Notes: generated by a model not told the origin, from the sequence alone. 64,000 nucleotides of DNA from Streptomyces sp. RKAG293 (GCF_023701745.1 NZ_JAJOZB010000001.1:5989501-6053500); one strand, 5' to 3'. Numbered from the stretch's first letter, positions 6,691-15,122 are shown. A program made the numbers and translations.

Positions 6691-9450
6691 TCAGGCGGTA
6701 AGGGCCGACAGACGGCCGGGCGCAGGCAGCGGCGACCGGCGCGGCGCCGGGGCCCGCAGCCGCCAGATGCCGGGGCGCACTTCGAGGTCGGTGGGCTTGC
6801 CGGCGGCCGGTGCCGGATCACGCAGCGCCCGCAGCGCACGGCGGGCGTACGCCTCCAGCCGCCGGTCCTTGAGCGCCGTGGCGAGGTCCAGGCACTGGGT
6901 GAACCGGGCCTGGGCGGCTTCCGGGCCCTCCGCCTCCAGAGCGAGCAGGGCCAGCGCCCGCAGCGCGTCGTACCGGCCGCGGGCCCGGGCCGGGGCGGCG
7001 AGGGCGGCCAGGGCCGGTTCGAGCAGAGCGGCGGCCGCCGCGGTGTCGCCGTTGTCCAGGTGGAGGTCGGCGAGACCGACCAGGGCGCGGCCGTATTCGT
7101 ACGGGTCGGCACAGAGTTCCGCGGTGTCACGGGCCCGGGTGTACAGGTCGGCGGCTTCGTCGAGCCGCCGGTTCTGCCAGGCGAGGTCCCCCAGCGAACG
7201 CAGCATGCGGGCCTCGCCCGCCCGGTCGCCGCTGTGCCGGGCGGCGTCGAGCCCGAAGGTGTGGGTGGTCCGCCAGTCGGCCCAGGAGGCGTGCGCCTCC
7301 AGATAACCGGTCATGGCGTCGACGAGACGCAGCACGGCGGACCACAGCCCGGCGGCGTGCGCCGCGCGGACCGCGTGCACCAGGGCCGGCTGCTCCTGGG
7401 CGAACCACTCCTGAGGGTGGTCGGTGACCGGACCAGGGACAGCCACCGGTCCGGTCACCGGTCGCGGGGTGAGCGCCGCATCGGCGCGTTCGGCGGCCTG
7501 CGTGTACGCCTCGCACATCCGCTCGGTGGCGGCGCGTGCCGACTCCGGGGTCTCCTCGGCGGCGAGGAGTTCTGCGGCGAGGATCCGCAGCAGCTCATGG
7601 AAGTGGTAGCGGCCCTGGCGGAGCCCGTCGTGCACGGACGCCTCCAACAGCCGCCCGTCCACCAGGTTCTCGACGATCCGGCCGGCCTCGCCCTCCTCCA
7701 GACCGAGGACGGCGGCCGCCGCCCACAGCCCGAACGGCCCCGCGGGCAGCAGCCCCAGGAGACGGAAGGCGCGCTGCGCGGCGGGGGAGGAGTCCAGGTA
7801 GGCGACCATCAGGGTGCCGCGCACGTCGAGGTCGCCGAGCTGGAGCTCGGTCAGCCGGGAGCGTTCGTCGCGCAGCCGGGCGGCGAGCGAACCGGCGGTC
7901 CAGTGCGGCCGGGCCCGCAGCTGGGCGGCCGCGATGTGCACGGCGAGCGGCAGATGGCCGCAGAGCTCCACGATCTCGGCCGCAGCCGCGGGCTCCGCTG
8001 CCGCGGGGCCGGGCCCCGCCAGCGCGTCGAAGAGCCGCAGCGACTCCTCCGGGTCCAGGGCGTTCAGCACCACCGGGCGGACGCCGCCGAGTCCGGCGGG
8101 CAGCCGGCGCCCGGTGATGAGAGCGGTGGAGCCCGCGGTGGCGGGCAGCAGCGGGCGCAGCTGCGCCTCGGAGGTGGCGTTGTCCAGGACCAGCAGGATC
8201 CGGCGGTCGGTGAGCAGATGGCGCAGCGCGTCCTGGAGGTCCTGCGCCTCGGCGGGCAGGGTGACCTGCGTTCCCGCGCGGCGCAGCAGTCGCGTCATCG
8301 CGTCCGCCGCGCCGAGCGGCCGACCGGGGTCGGGCTCCAGATCGAGGAAGATCCGGCCGTCGGGGAAGGCGTCGGCGCTGCGGTGCGCCGCCTCGACGGC
8401 CAGCGCGGTCTTGCCGACGCCGGACTTGCCGGTGATGGCGACGCTGGTGCCGGCCGGGGCGTCGCGCAGCAGCCGCTCCACCTCCGCGAGCACCCCGTCG
8501 CGGCCGGTGAACGCGCCGTCCGCGGCGGGCAGCGAGGTGACGGCCTGGAACGCGGGCCGCTCGGGAACGCCCGGCGCCGACGTGTCCGCACCGCCGGACC
8601 CGGTCCCGGTCGCCGTTCCGATGACGACGGCGCCGCCGCTGCCGCCCGAGCTCAGCAGGGCCGCGTCCCCGGCCAGGATGCGCCGGTGCAGCCGCTGCAG
8701 CCGCGGGCCGGGCTCGATGGCCAGCTCGTCGACGAGGGTGCGGCGGACCCGTCCGAACGTACGCAGCGCCTCCGCCTGCCGGCCGGTCCGGTACAGCGCC
8801 ACCATCAGATGGGCGTGGAACTCCTCGCGCAGCGGGTGCTCCGAGGCCAGGGACTGCAGTTCGGCGATGAGCCCGCGGTGCCGGCCGAGCTGGAGGTCCG
8901 CGCGGATCCGCTGGTCGAGCGCCGTCATCCGGGCCTCGGTCAGCCGGACCGCCGCGCCGCCCAGCAACGGGCCGTGCGGGGTGTCCGAGAGCAGCGGTCC
9001 GCGCCACAGCGCGATGGCCCGCTGCTGCAGTTCCGCGGCGGACGCGTAGTCCTCCGCCTCCAGCGCCTTGCGTCCTCGGGCGTGCAGCTCCTCGAACGTG
9101 GTCATGTCGAGCCGGTCCGGTTCCAGCCGCAGCAGATAGCCGGGCGGGCGGGTCAGCAGGGTGTCGCGGCCGTGCTCGGGGTCGGCGGAGTGCAGCAGCT
9201 TGCGCAGCTGGGAGACGTAGACCTGGAGGGTCGTGGTGGCGGTGCGCGGCGGGTTGTCCTGCCACAGCTCGTCGATCAGGCTCTCGACCGACACCACCTC
9301 GTTCGCCCGTACCAGCAGGGCGGCCAGCACGACGCGCAGCTTGGCGGCGCGCGGTGTGTAGGAGACGGCGGGCGTGGCGGCGCCGTCGGGGCCGGCCGCC
9401 GGCCCGTCGTCCCCACCGATCTCCATCGGGCCCAGAATCCAGAATCTCAT
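6691..9450 (-). CDS. SARP-family regulator of the AfsR type
   Basis: A 919-residue protein with the AfsR order. An OmpR-type winged helix comes first (about 30-105, including VESLIDELWQDNPP), then a bacterial transcriptional activation domain (about 115-260). An NB-ARC ATPase follows with Walker A GKSGVGKT at 341-348 and LLVLDNATSE downstream, and then a C-terminal TPR region (about 650-919). SARPs bind heptameric direct repeats at 11- or 22-bp spacing and activate biosynthetic operons. The start at 9450 (MRFWILGPMEIGG) opens the winged helix and follows GGGGGTAACGCG. Three perfect 11-bp repeats lie just upstream (9482-9514), suggesting autoregulation or control by another regulator. It sits between the AfsA-like gene and the LuxR-type gene. 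Confidence 0.9.
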   Translation of the reverse strand: MRFWILGPMEIGGDDGPAAGPDGAATPAVSYTPRAAKLRVVLAALLVRANEVVSVESLIDELWQDNPPRTATTTLQVYVSQLRKLLHSADPEHGRDTLLTRPPGYLLRLEPDRLDMTTFEELHARGRKALEAEDYASAAELQQRAIALWRGPLLSDTPHGPLLGGAAVRLTEARMTALDQRIRADLQLGRHRGLIAELQSLASEHPLREEFHAHLMVALYRTGRQAEALRTFGRVRRTLVDELAIEPGPRLQRLHRRILAGDAALLSSGGSGGAVVIGTATGTGSGGADTSAPGVPERPAFQAVTSLPAADGAFTGRDGVLAEVERLLRDAPAGTSVAITGKSGVGKTALAVEAAHRSADAFPDGRIFLDLEPDPGRPLGAADAMTRLLRRAGTQVTLPAEAQDLQDALRHLLTDRRILLVLDNATSEAQLRPLLPATAGSTALITGRRLPAGLGGVRPVVLNALDPEESLRLFDALAGPGPAAAEPAAAAEIVELCGHLPLAVHIAAAQLRARPHWTAGSLAARLRDERSRLTELQLGDLDVRGTLMVAYLDSSPAAQRAFRLLGLLPAGPFGLWAAAAVLGLEEGEAGRIVENLVDGRLLEASVHDGLRQGRYHFHELLRILAAELLAAEETPESARAATERMCEAYTQAAERADAALTPRPVTGPVAVPGPVTDHPQEWFAQEQPALVHAVRAAHAAGLWSAVLRLVDAMTGYLEAHASWADWRTTHTFGLDAARHSGDRAGEARMLRSLGDLAWQNRRLDEAADLYTRARDTAELCADPYEYGRALVGLADLHLDNGDTAAAAALLEPALAALAAPARARGRYDALRALALLALEAEGPEAAQARFTQCLDLATALKDRRLEAYARRALRALRDPAPAAGKPTDLEVRPGIWRLRAPAPRRSPLPAPGRLSALTA

Positions 9451-9481
9451 CGCGTTACCCCCGTCCCGCTCTGCGTTCCCA

Positions 9482-9514
9482 CGTGCAAGGTTCGTGCAAG
9501 GTCCGTGCAAGGTC
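9482..9514 (-). promoter_or_regulatory. Triple 11-bp direct repeat upstream of the SARP gene
   Basis: On the plus strand CGTGCAAGGTT, CGTGCAAGGTC and CGTGCAAGGTC follow one another without gaps. On the minus strand this reads ACCTTGCACG three times, 31 bp before the SARP start codon. Eleven-bp periodicity puts all copies on one helix face, the classical arrangement for SARP heptamer operators. A related single copy (ACCTTGGACG) lies at 10608-10617, upstream of the AfsA-like gene. Confidence 0.65.
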
Positions 9515-9552
9515 TGCTGTCGTACGTACCAGGACCGGTTGGTGGCGCCGGG

Positions 9553-10554
9553 TCAGAAGTCCTGGACCACGGTGGTCCTGGCCTCCGCCACGGCACGGCG
9601 CCGCTGCGTCACCGTCAGCGTCACGGGCACGGCCGGCCGGCCGTACTCGTCCCGGCCGAGCGCCCCCGGCACCGCCGTGCAGCGCAGCGGCAGTCCGGGC
9701 TCCGCGTAGCTGCGGAAGTGCACCTCGGAGGAGGCCAGCGTGCTGCGCGCGGGGGCGAGCCCGAAGGCCCGGCCGGCCGCCAGCAGCGAGGTCTGGCGCA
9801 CGGACTCCAGCAGCTGCGTCCCGGACAGGTGGCCGCCCTCCGGAGCGAAGACCGGATTCGGGTTGTCGGTCAGCAGCCACGTCGTGAGCCGGCCGCGCGA
9901 GGACTCCGACGGCTCGCTGACCACGACGTTCGACACCGCGGAGCGGCCGACCTCGGCCGGGTCCACCGGCCGCAGCGCCCCGTCCGGGGCGTCGTCCAGC
10001 TCCGGTGCGGCGCGCAGCGCCTGGCGGTTGTGGGCCAGGTGGTTGCGGTGCAGCTGCGGCATCAGGAAGACCAGCCCCGCCGTGCCGGTGCAGCACGGCA
10101 TGTCGTTGATCTTCACGTCGATGTGGAAGTCGAGGCCGCGCGGTACGCCGTTCATCGCGTTCGCGGGCTTCGCCGTGATGCCCGTCGTCATCCTCGCCGT
10201 GCCCGAGTCCGTCGCGTCGGCCCAGTCGGTGCGCCAGGCGCGCAGTTCGGTGAGGCGCAGGTTGAAGCCGTAGAAGAGCCCCGGGCGGTCCTGCGGCACC
10301 CCGAAGTAGCGGTGTCCGACGAACTCGCCGATCTCCCGGATCGTCTCCGTGACGATCTGCGCGTCATGGAAGTGGCCGGGCCCGTCGTTGAACAGCGGAT
10401 GCGCCCGCGGCAGCTCACCGGCCAGCACGAAGTGTTCCTCCCCGACGCTCGGGGCATCCAGCAGGTAGTGGTCCCACGACGGCGGGCAGTGGATGAGGTG
10501 GCGGGTGCCGCTGCCGAGTGCCAGTTCAGCGGTGGCCGCGCTTTCTACGGTCAT
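9553..10554 (-). CDS. AfsA-family gamma-butyrolactone/butenolide biosynthesis protein
   Basis: A 333-residue protein of the AfsA/ScbA/MmfL family, made of two hot-dog-type repeats. The first contains EEHFVLAGELPRAHPLFND and ETIREIGEFVGHRYFGVPQD, matching the family pattern around PRxHxxY/F and ExxRQ. The second contains SEVHFRSYAEPGLPLRC. Characterised members join a beta-ketoacyl thioester to dihydroxyacetone phosphate to make autoregulator signals in the cytoplasm. ATG at 10554 follows AAGGAG at good spacing; upstream in-frame codons look non-coding. It lies between two regulators on the same strand, as expected for a cluster-situated signalling circuit. No TetR-type receptor gene is visible in this window, so the sensing partner must be elsewhere or be one of the LuxR/SARP proteins. 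Confidence 0.87.
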   Translation of the reverse strand: MTVESAATAELALGSGTRHLIHCPPSWDHYLLDAPSVGEEHFVLAGELPRAHPLFNDGPGHFHDAQIVTETIREIGEFVGHRYFGVPQDRPGLFYGFNLRLTELRAWRTDWADATDSGTARMTTGITAKPANAMNGVPRGLDFHIDVKINDMPCCTGTAGLVFLMPQLHRNHLAHNRQALRAAPELDDAPDGALRPVDPAEVGRSAVSNVVVSEPSESSRGRLTTWLLTDNPNPVFAPEGGHLSGTQLLESVRQTSLLAAGRAFGLAPARSTLASSEVHFRSYAEPGLPLRCTAVPGALGRDEYGRPAVPVTLTVTQRRRAVAEARTTVVQDF

Positions 10555-10869
10555 GGCGTCTCCTTGGTCCGGCGTCTTCCCCGCGGATGCGGCGTCGGGA
10601 GTCTCCTCGTCCAAGGTTCCGGAGCGAGGGGGGTCCGGGCCAGCTGAGAGCGGTGGCAGCAAGCTGCACGGCCGGAACTCCGCCCCGTTGATCCTCCGGT
10701 GAGGCTTTAGCGAAGCCCATGAGGTCGGGCGCACGCTCGTACCGCTGCCCCCGCTCCCTTACTCCCCCGCACGGGAGCCCCGGGCAACCCGCGAGCCCCG
10801 CCCCCGGGTCTTCCCCCGGACCCCTGGGCGGGGCCTTCGCCATCCCCGGGCGGCCCGGGCCCCTCGCCT
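10555..10869. other. Gene-free gap between the AfsA-like gene and the second LuxR-type regulator
   Basis: The gap is 315 nt. It holds the AfsA-like ribosome site, a single ACCTTGGACG element (10608-10617 on the minus strand) related to the triple repeat before the SARP gene, and a GC-rich hairpin at 10795-10834. I see no convincing ORF in it. Confidence 0.6.
10795..10834 (-). terminator. GC-rich hairpin downstream of LuxR-type regulator
   Basis: GCCCCGCCC (10795-10803) pairs perfectly with GGGCGGGGC (10826-10834). The loop contains a second small inverted repeat (CCGGG/CCCGG). It lies about 35 nt past the stop codon of the minus-strand LuxR-type gene. There is no U-tract, so this is only a plausible terminator. 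Confidence 0.4.
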
Positions 10870-12288
10870 TCAGAGGTGCCGGCCGCCGCGCCCCACCAGA
10901 TGGGCGACCTGCGTACGGGACACGACACCCAGCTTCTTGAAGATCCGGCTCAGATACGTCTCCACGGTCTTGGGGCTGAGCTGCATCCGGCCCGCGATCT
11001 GCTGATTGGTGAAGCCCGCGCTGACGAGCACGGCGACCTGGACCTCACGGCGGCTCAGTGACGCCAGCTCGACGGCGCCGGGCCCGTCCGGAAGGCCCGC
11101 CGTCAGCTCGTCCCCGGCCAGCGCGTCCGTCATCGCGGACAGCGGCATCGGCGCGGCGGCCGGGCCGGCGGCCGGATCGACGGTCGGCGCCGTCGCGTGC
11201 AGTGCGCGGCCCTGCGCGCCGTACCGCCAGCCCGCGTCGGTGGCGCGCAGGACGAGGCCCGCGACGGCCGGGTGCCGGAAGCGGAAGCGGCGCAGATGGC
11301 CGTCGGTCCGGATGAGGCCCTCGCTCCGCAGATCGTCGAGCCCGCCGAGCACCCGTTCCAGCGGCAGTTCCGCCACCTCGGCGACGCTGCCGGGAGTGAA
11401 CGGGTCGCCGAGCACGGCGGCGGCGCAGGCGGTCCGCCAGGCCACCGGGGACAGCGCCCGGAAGTCCACGGACGCGGCGTCCGGATCGACCGGCAGCCGG
11501 CCCGCGTCGCGCAGGGCGTGCAGCAGCCCCGGCACCCCGGCCGCGTCCCGGAGCAGCAACTGGCGCCGGATCGGGTCGAGCCCGGGCGGCAGCAGCGCGG
11601 CGGCGTCCCGCTCGGGGAGCGGGGCGACGTCCAGGTGCCGCCAGGACGGCATGGCGCCATGGGCCCGCAGGGTGCGCAGCGACGAGAGATGGCGCGCGGT
11701 GGGGGAGTCGCGGTAGGCGAGCGCGATGAGCACCGGTGCCTGCGGCGGATGCCGGACCAGGTGGTCCAGGAGCTGCAGCGACAGCGGATCGGCGCGGTGC
11801 ACGTCGTCGAGGACGAGCAGCAGCCCGTTCGCCTCCGCCGCCTGCCCGATCAGGGTGCGCATCGCGCGGATCAGCCAGTACGCGTCCGGGTCGGCCGGGG
11901 CCGGCCCGGCCGGCTCCCGGCGCCCCGCGGCCAGCGCGGGAAAGACCCCGGCGAGCCGGTCCGCCTCCCGGGGCCCCAGCCGACCCGCCAGGTCGGGGCC
12001 GATCCGCGCCAGCTGGTCGTCGAGAGCGTCGACGAACACCTCGAACGGCACGGGCCCGCCGAGCCGTCCTGCCCGGCCCGAGGCCACCGTCCAGCCGTCG
12101 TCGTGCGCCGCGGCGATCAGCTCCGCCAGCAGCCGGGACTTGCCGACCCATGGCTCACCGGCCAGCGAGACGATCCGCGCCGACGTCCGGGCGAGCCGCA
12201 ACGACTCCTCCAGAACGAGCAGTTCCTGGTGACGGCCGACCGGTGCGGAGCCGGTGGCCTGCGACAGGGCGGTCTCCACAGGCGGCAC
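10870..12288 (-). CDS. LuxR-family ATPase regulator (short form)
   Basis: A 472-residue regulator with an AAA-type ATPase (Walker A LAGEPWVGKSRLL; Walker B LLLVLDDVHRAD) and a C-terminal LuxR helix-turn-helix (LSRREVQVAVLVSAGFTNQQ, then a recognition helix around LSPKTVETYL). It is about half the length of typical LAL regulators because the TPR-rich middle is missing. I chose the GTG at 12288 because GAGGAC precedes it and it starts just before the conserved GRHQELLVLEE segment. An ATG at 12429 without a clear ribosome site would add 47 residues. It is divergent from the MFS gene. A cluster-situated activator role is likely from context. Confidence 0.82.
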   Translation of the reverse strand: MPPVETALSQATGSAPVGRHQELLVLEESLRLARTSARIVSLAGEPWVGKSRLLAELIAAAHDDGWTVASGRAGRLGGPVPFEVFVDALDDQLARIGPDLAGRLGPREADRLAGVFPALAAGRREPAGPAPADPDAYWLIRAMRTLIGQAAEANGLLLVLDDVHRADPLSLQLLDHLVRHPPQAPVLIALAYRDSPTARHLSSLRTLRAHGAMPSWRHLDVAPLPERDAAALLPPGLDPIRRQLLLRDAAGVPGLLHALRDAGRLPVDPDAASVDFRALSPVAWRTACAAAVLGDPFTPGSVAEVAELPLERVLGGLDDLRSEGLIRTDGHLRRFRFRHPAVAGLVLRATDAGWRYGAQGRALHATAPTVDPAAGPAAAPMPLSAMTDALAGDELTAGLPDGPGAVELASLSRREVQVAVLVSAGFTNQQIAGRMQLSPKTVETYLSRIFKKLGVVSRTQVAHLVGRGGRHL

Positions 12289-12432
12289 GTTGTCCTCGCT
12301 GTCCTCGGTGATTCCAGGGGTCCCGGTATGCGGTCCCGGTGATCTCGGCGGCTCTCGCAGCGTGCCCGCCCCCGCGGGCCCGGCCAAGAGCGTTCCCCTG
12401 TCCGGAAGCTGCACGACAGGAAGTGCCATGTG

Positions 12433-12444
12433 GGGGAATTCCCC
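12433..12444. promoter_or_regulatory. GGGGAATTCCCC palindrome in the LuxR/MFS divergent region
   Basis: A perfect 12-bp palindrome lies between the divergent LuxR-type and MFS genes. Its core GGGAATTCCC matches the centre of the operator known for PAS-LuxR regulators of the PimM type, but the outer CT/AG bases do not match. It is probably a dimeric operator; the binder is unknown. The rest of the 12289-12538 gap shows only the MFS ribosome site. Confidence 0.45.
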
Positions 12445-12538
12445 GACTTCCGCCCGCGCCGCCCGTTGGTCAGGCTCGGGGGCAAGTGGGCCTGGCGGCA
12501 CCCCGCCACGTCCCCTCACGATGTCGGAGGAGCACGTC

Positions 12539-13906
12539 ATGACGGCCGTCGAACCCGAACAAGCTGTCCTGCCGCCGCGGCCCCGACCGCAGGCCGCGCC
12601 CGCCGTCCCGGGCGCGCGCCTGCGTTTCGGCTACGCCTCCGGCTCGCTGGTCACCGGAACGTTCAACACCCTGCCCGGCCTCCTGCTGCTGCCCTACCTG
12701 ACCGACACCCTCGGCATCGGGGCCGCCCTGGCCGGCACCGTCGTGCTGCTCCCCAAGGTGTGGGACGCCGTGCTGAACCCGCTGGTCGGCCGGGCGAGCG
12801 ACCGTACCCGGACGCGCTGGGGCGCGCGCCGGCCGTACGTTCTGCTCGGCGGGCTCGCCGCGGCCCTGACGTTCGCGCTGATGTTCTCCGGAGTGGCGGC
12901 CGGCACGGCGGGCGCCGGGTTCACCGGCGCCGGATTCCTGCTCTCCGCGACGGCCTTCGCGTTCTTCCAGGTGCCCTACGCGGCCATGCCGGCCGAGATC
13001 ACCACCCGGCGCCAGGACCAACTGCGGCTGGTCGGCGGCCGGGTGGCCGTCATCGGCATCGCCGCCCTGATCGCCGGCGCCGCGGGACCCGCCATCGCGG
13101 ACGCGGGCGGCGGGGGCATTCCCGGACACCGCTGGGTCGGTCTGTTCGGCGCGCTCGTCATCACCATCGGTGCGGTCGGCGCCTTCCTCGGCACCGCGGG
13201 AACCCGCGGCGACCGGGTCCTGGAGAGCGAGCCGAGCCTGCGCCACCAGTTCGCCGTGGCCCGCGCCAACGCCCCGTTCATGGCGCTGCTGCGCTGCGGC
13301 GTCGTCCAGTCGCTCGCGACCGGCTTCATGCTCGTCGGGGCCCCGTACTTCACCGATCACGTGCTGCACGACTCGGACGCCACCGGGCTGGTCGTCGGCG
13401 CCTTCGTCCTGCCGAACCTGCTCACCGTCAACCTCTGGTCGCGCCTCGGCTCCCGCATCGGCAACCGCCGGGGATACGCCGCCGCCTGCGGGCTCTTCAT
13501 CGCCGGCTGCCTGCTGCTGCTCGCCTCGCCCGACCTGCCGCTCGCCGTGGTCGCGGTCGCCATCGCCGTGACCGGCACCGGGCACGCCGGCCAGCTGCTG
13601 TTCCTGTACGCGATGCTCACCGACCGGACCGCCCACGACACCGAACGCACCGGCCGCCGCCAGGCCGGTGTCTTCTCCGGCGTCTTCACCACCGGCGAGA
13701 TGCTCGGCCTCGCCCTGGCGCCCTTCCTGTACGGGCTGGTCCTGCAGGTCTTCGGCTATGCCTCGTCCACGGACGGCGAGTCCGCCCGGCAGAGCTCCAC
13801 GGCCGAACTGGGCGTACTGCTCGGCTTCACCCTGCTGCCGGTCCTCGCGACGGCCGCCGCCCTGACGCTGCTGCGCGGCTACGACCGGCTGGTCGCGGCG
13901 GCCTGA
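12539..13906 (+). CDS. MFS transporter of the GPH (melibiose carrier-like) type
   Basis: A 455-residue integral membrane protein with alternating hydrophobic stretches consistent with 12 membrane helices. The early segment LRFGYASGSLVTGTFNTLPG and the loop WDAVLNPLVGRASDRTRTRW match the glycoside-pentoside-hexuronide branch of MFS symporters, whose conserved D-x-x-x-x-P loop is retained. In biosynthetic clusters such proteins may export product or import a precursor; the substrate cannot be read from sequence. ATG at 12539 follows GGAGGAG at ideal spacing; a second ATG at 12521 lacks a ribosome site. It is divergent from the LuxR-type gene and convergent with the HypE-like gene, ending 28 nt before that gene's stop. 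Confidence 0.85.
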   Translation: MTAVEPEQAVLPPRPRPQAAPAVPGARLRFGYASGSLVTGTFNTLPGLLLLPYLTDTLGIGAALAGTVVLLPKVWDAVLNPLVGRASDRTRTRWGARRPYVLLGGLAAALTFALMFSGVAAGTAGAGFTGAGFLLSATAFAFFQVPYAAMPAEITTRRQDQLRLVGGRVAVIGIAALIAGAAGPAIADAGGGGIPGHRWVGLFGALVITIGAVGAFLGTAGTRGDRVLESEPSLRHQFAVARANAPFMALLRCGVVQSLATGFMLVGAPYFTDHVLHDSDATGLVVGAFVLPNLLTVNLWSRLGSRIGNRRGYAAACGLFIAGCLLLLASPDLPLAVVAVAIAVTGTGHAGQLLFLYAMLTDRTAHDTERTGRRQAGVFSGVFTTGEMLGLALAPFLYGLVLQVFGYASSTDGESARQSSTAELGVLLGFTLLPVLATAAALTLLRGYDRLVAAA

Positions 13907-13915
13907 GGGCCTCCC

Positions 13916-13932
13916 GCCGCGCGGGGCGCGGC
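13916..13932. terminator. Small hairpin between convergent MFS and HypE-like genes
   Basis: GCCGCG pairs with CGCGGC around a 5-nt loop in the 28-nt gap between two convergent stop codons. Stem and position suit a bidirectional terminator, but it is short. Confidence 0.35.
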
Positions 13933-13934
13933 CG

Positions 13935-14942
13935 TCAGCGCAGCCGCGGTGGTTCGGCGCTGCCCGGCGGCACCCCGGCGGGCAGCCGGTGGACCGGTCC
14001 GTCGGGGGAGCGGAGCTCGACGGCCCCGGCGGTGTCATCGGTGACCGTGCCGACGATGGCGGCCTGCCGCCCGTACGGGTGGGAGCGGAGCGCGGCGAGG
14101 ACCGCGTCGGCCGCCGCCGGCGGCGCGAACAGGCACATCGAGCCGGCGTTCGCGGCGTGCAGCGGTGACAGGCCGAGGAGTTCGAAGGCGGGCCGGGCCT
14201 CGTACTGGACGGGAAGCGCCCCCTCGTCGATCCGCAGCGTGAGCCCGCGGGCCGTCGCGCAGGAGCGCAGCGTCGCGGCGAGCCCGCCCGAGGTGATCGG
14301 TGCGGCGGCCCGGACCGTGCCCGGTGGCAGCCCGTTCAGCAGGGACGTCAACGGGGCGCAGTCGCTGGGCACATGGTGTTCGAAGCCCAGTCCGGCGCGT
14401 AGCGACAGCAGATGGACGGCGTGGTTGCCGAGCGGCGCCGTCACCAGGACGCGGTCGCCGGGCCGCACCCCGCTCAGCGGCAGCGGCGGACGGCGGTGCA
14501 CCCCGATGCCGGTCGCGGTGAGGAACAGCTGGTCGGCGTCGCCCGCGCGCACCACCCGGGTGTCGACGGCGGCGATGGCGATCCCCGCCTCATGGGCGGT
14601 GTCGCGGACGGACTCCGTGATGCGGCGCAGGAGTTGCAACGGCGTCCCGGCCTCGACGATCAGCCCCAGCGTGAGGGCGTACGGGTCGGCTCCGGTCGCG
14701 ATGAGCGCGTTGACGGTGCCGGCCACCGCGAGCCGGCCGAGATCGCCGTTGCCGAAGAACGGCGGGTCGACGACGTAGCCGCCGGTGCGGACGACGAGCG
14801 GCTCGCCGGACAGCGGCGGGAGTCCGCCGGGCGCGAGCCCCGGTCCGAGGACGTCCAGGACCAGGGTCGCCAACTGCCGTGGGCCGGTTCCTGAGTCGTC
14901 GGCGAGCGCGACCTGCCCGACCGGCCAGGAATTCACATCCAT
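13935..14942 (-). CDS. Stand-alone HypE/PurM-like ATP-dependent enzyme
   Basis: A 335-residue protein of the AIR-synthase/HypE superfamily. It has an N-terminal DDSGTG segment, RTGGYVVDPPFFGNGDLGRLAVAGTVN (first half RTGGYVVDPPFF) and a later AANAGSM region, all as in HypE. HypE normally uses ATP to dehydrate a carbamoyl group on its own C-terminal Cys to a nitrile during NiFe-hydrogenase maturation. Here the C terminus reads EPPRLR instead of the usual PRIC, so the acceptor Cys is missing, and no hydrogenase or other hyp genes are present. A different ATP-dependent amide or phosphate chemistry is more likely. The start is uncertain: ATG at 14942, or TTG at 14948, which has the better GGGGGAG spacing. 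It is divergent from the amidase gene. Confidence 0.75.
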   Translation of the reverse strand: MDVNSWPVGQVALADDSGTGPRQLATLVLDVLGPGLAPGGLPPLSGEPLVVRTGGYVVDPPFFGNGDLGRLAVAGTVNALIATGADPYALTLGLIVEAGTPLQLLRRITESVRDTAHEAGIAIAAVDTRVVRAGDADQLFLTATGIGVHRRPPLPLSGVRPGDRVLVTAPLGNHAVHLLSLRAGLGFEHHVPSDCAPLTSLLNGLPPGTVRAAAPITSGGLAATLRSCATARGLTLRIDEGALPVQYEARPAFELLGLSPLHAANAGSMCLFAPPAAADAVLAALRSHPYGRQAAIVGTVTDDTAGAVELRSPDGPVHRLPAGVPPGSAEPPRLR

Positions 14943-15065
14943 TATCAAGGAAGGCTCCCCCGTGAACCGGCCGAATAGGCCCTCAGAGCCCGGACGGGCA
15001 CGGTCGCACCATGTTCCCCGCGGGCACTTTCACGGTAGTCGGGGGAAGTTCTGACAGCAGGTCGA

Positions 15066-15122
15066 CAGGGGGTGTTAGGGGCAGGAAAGGGGGTCTGGAC
15101 CACAATTCCCCTTACCTAGACT
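15066..15122 (+). promoter_or_regulatory. Promoter P1 with tandem (C/T)AGGGG boxes, before the amidase gene
   Basis: CAGGGGG (15066), TAGGGG (15076) and AAGGGGG (15087) repeat every 10-11 bp. A -10-like TAGACT follows at 15117-15122, 24 bp after the last box. Transcription would start near 15129 and give a leader of about 40 nt to the ATG at 15170. The same design recurs at three other unit starts in this cluster. Confidence 0.68.

Noticed and set aside
9482..9514. CRISPR-like array
   Set aside because: The 11-bp units are contiguous without spacers; the geometry fits a regulator operator. No CRISPR array or cas gene is present in the window.
6220..10647. 1475-residue plus-strand open frame
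   Set aside because: It is antisense to the LuxR-type, SARP and AfsA-like genes, all of which have clear motifs and ribosome sites. The frame is Arg/Gly/Gln-rich and domain-free.
12430..14778. 782-residue plus-strand frame across the MFS and HypE-like genes
   Set aside because: Arg/Pro-rich shadow of the MFS gene continuing antisense through the HypE-like gene.
13935..14942. Hydrogenase maturation role for the HypE-like gene
   Set aside because: No hydrogenase or hypABCDF genes are nearby and the C-terminal Cys is absent.
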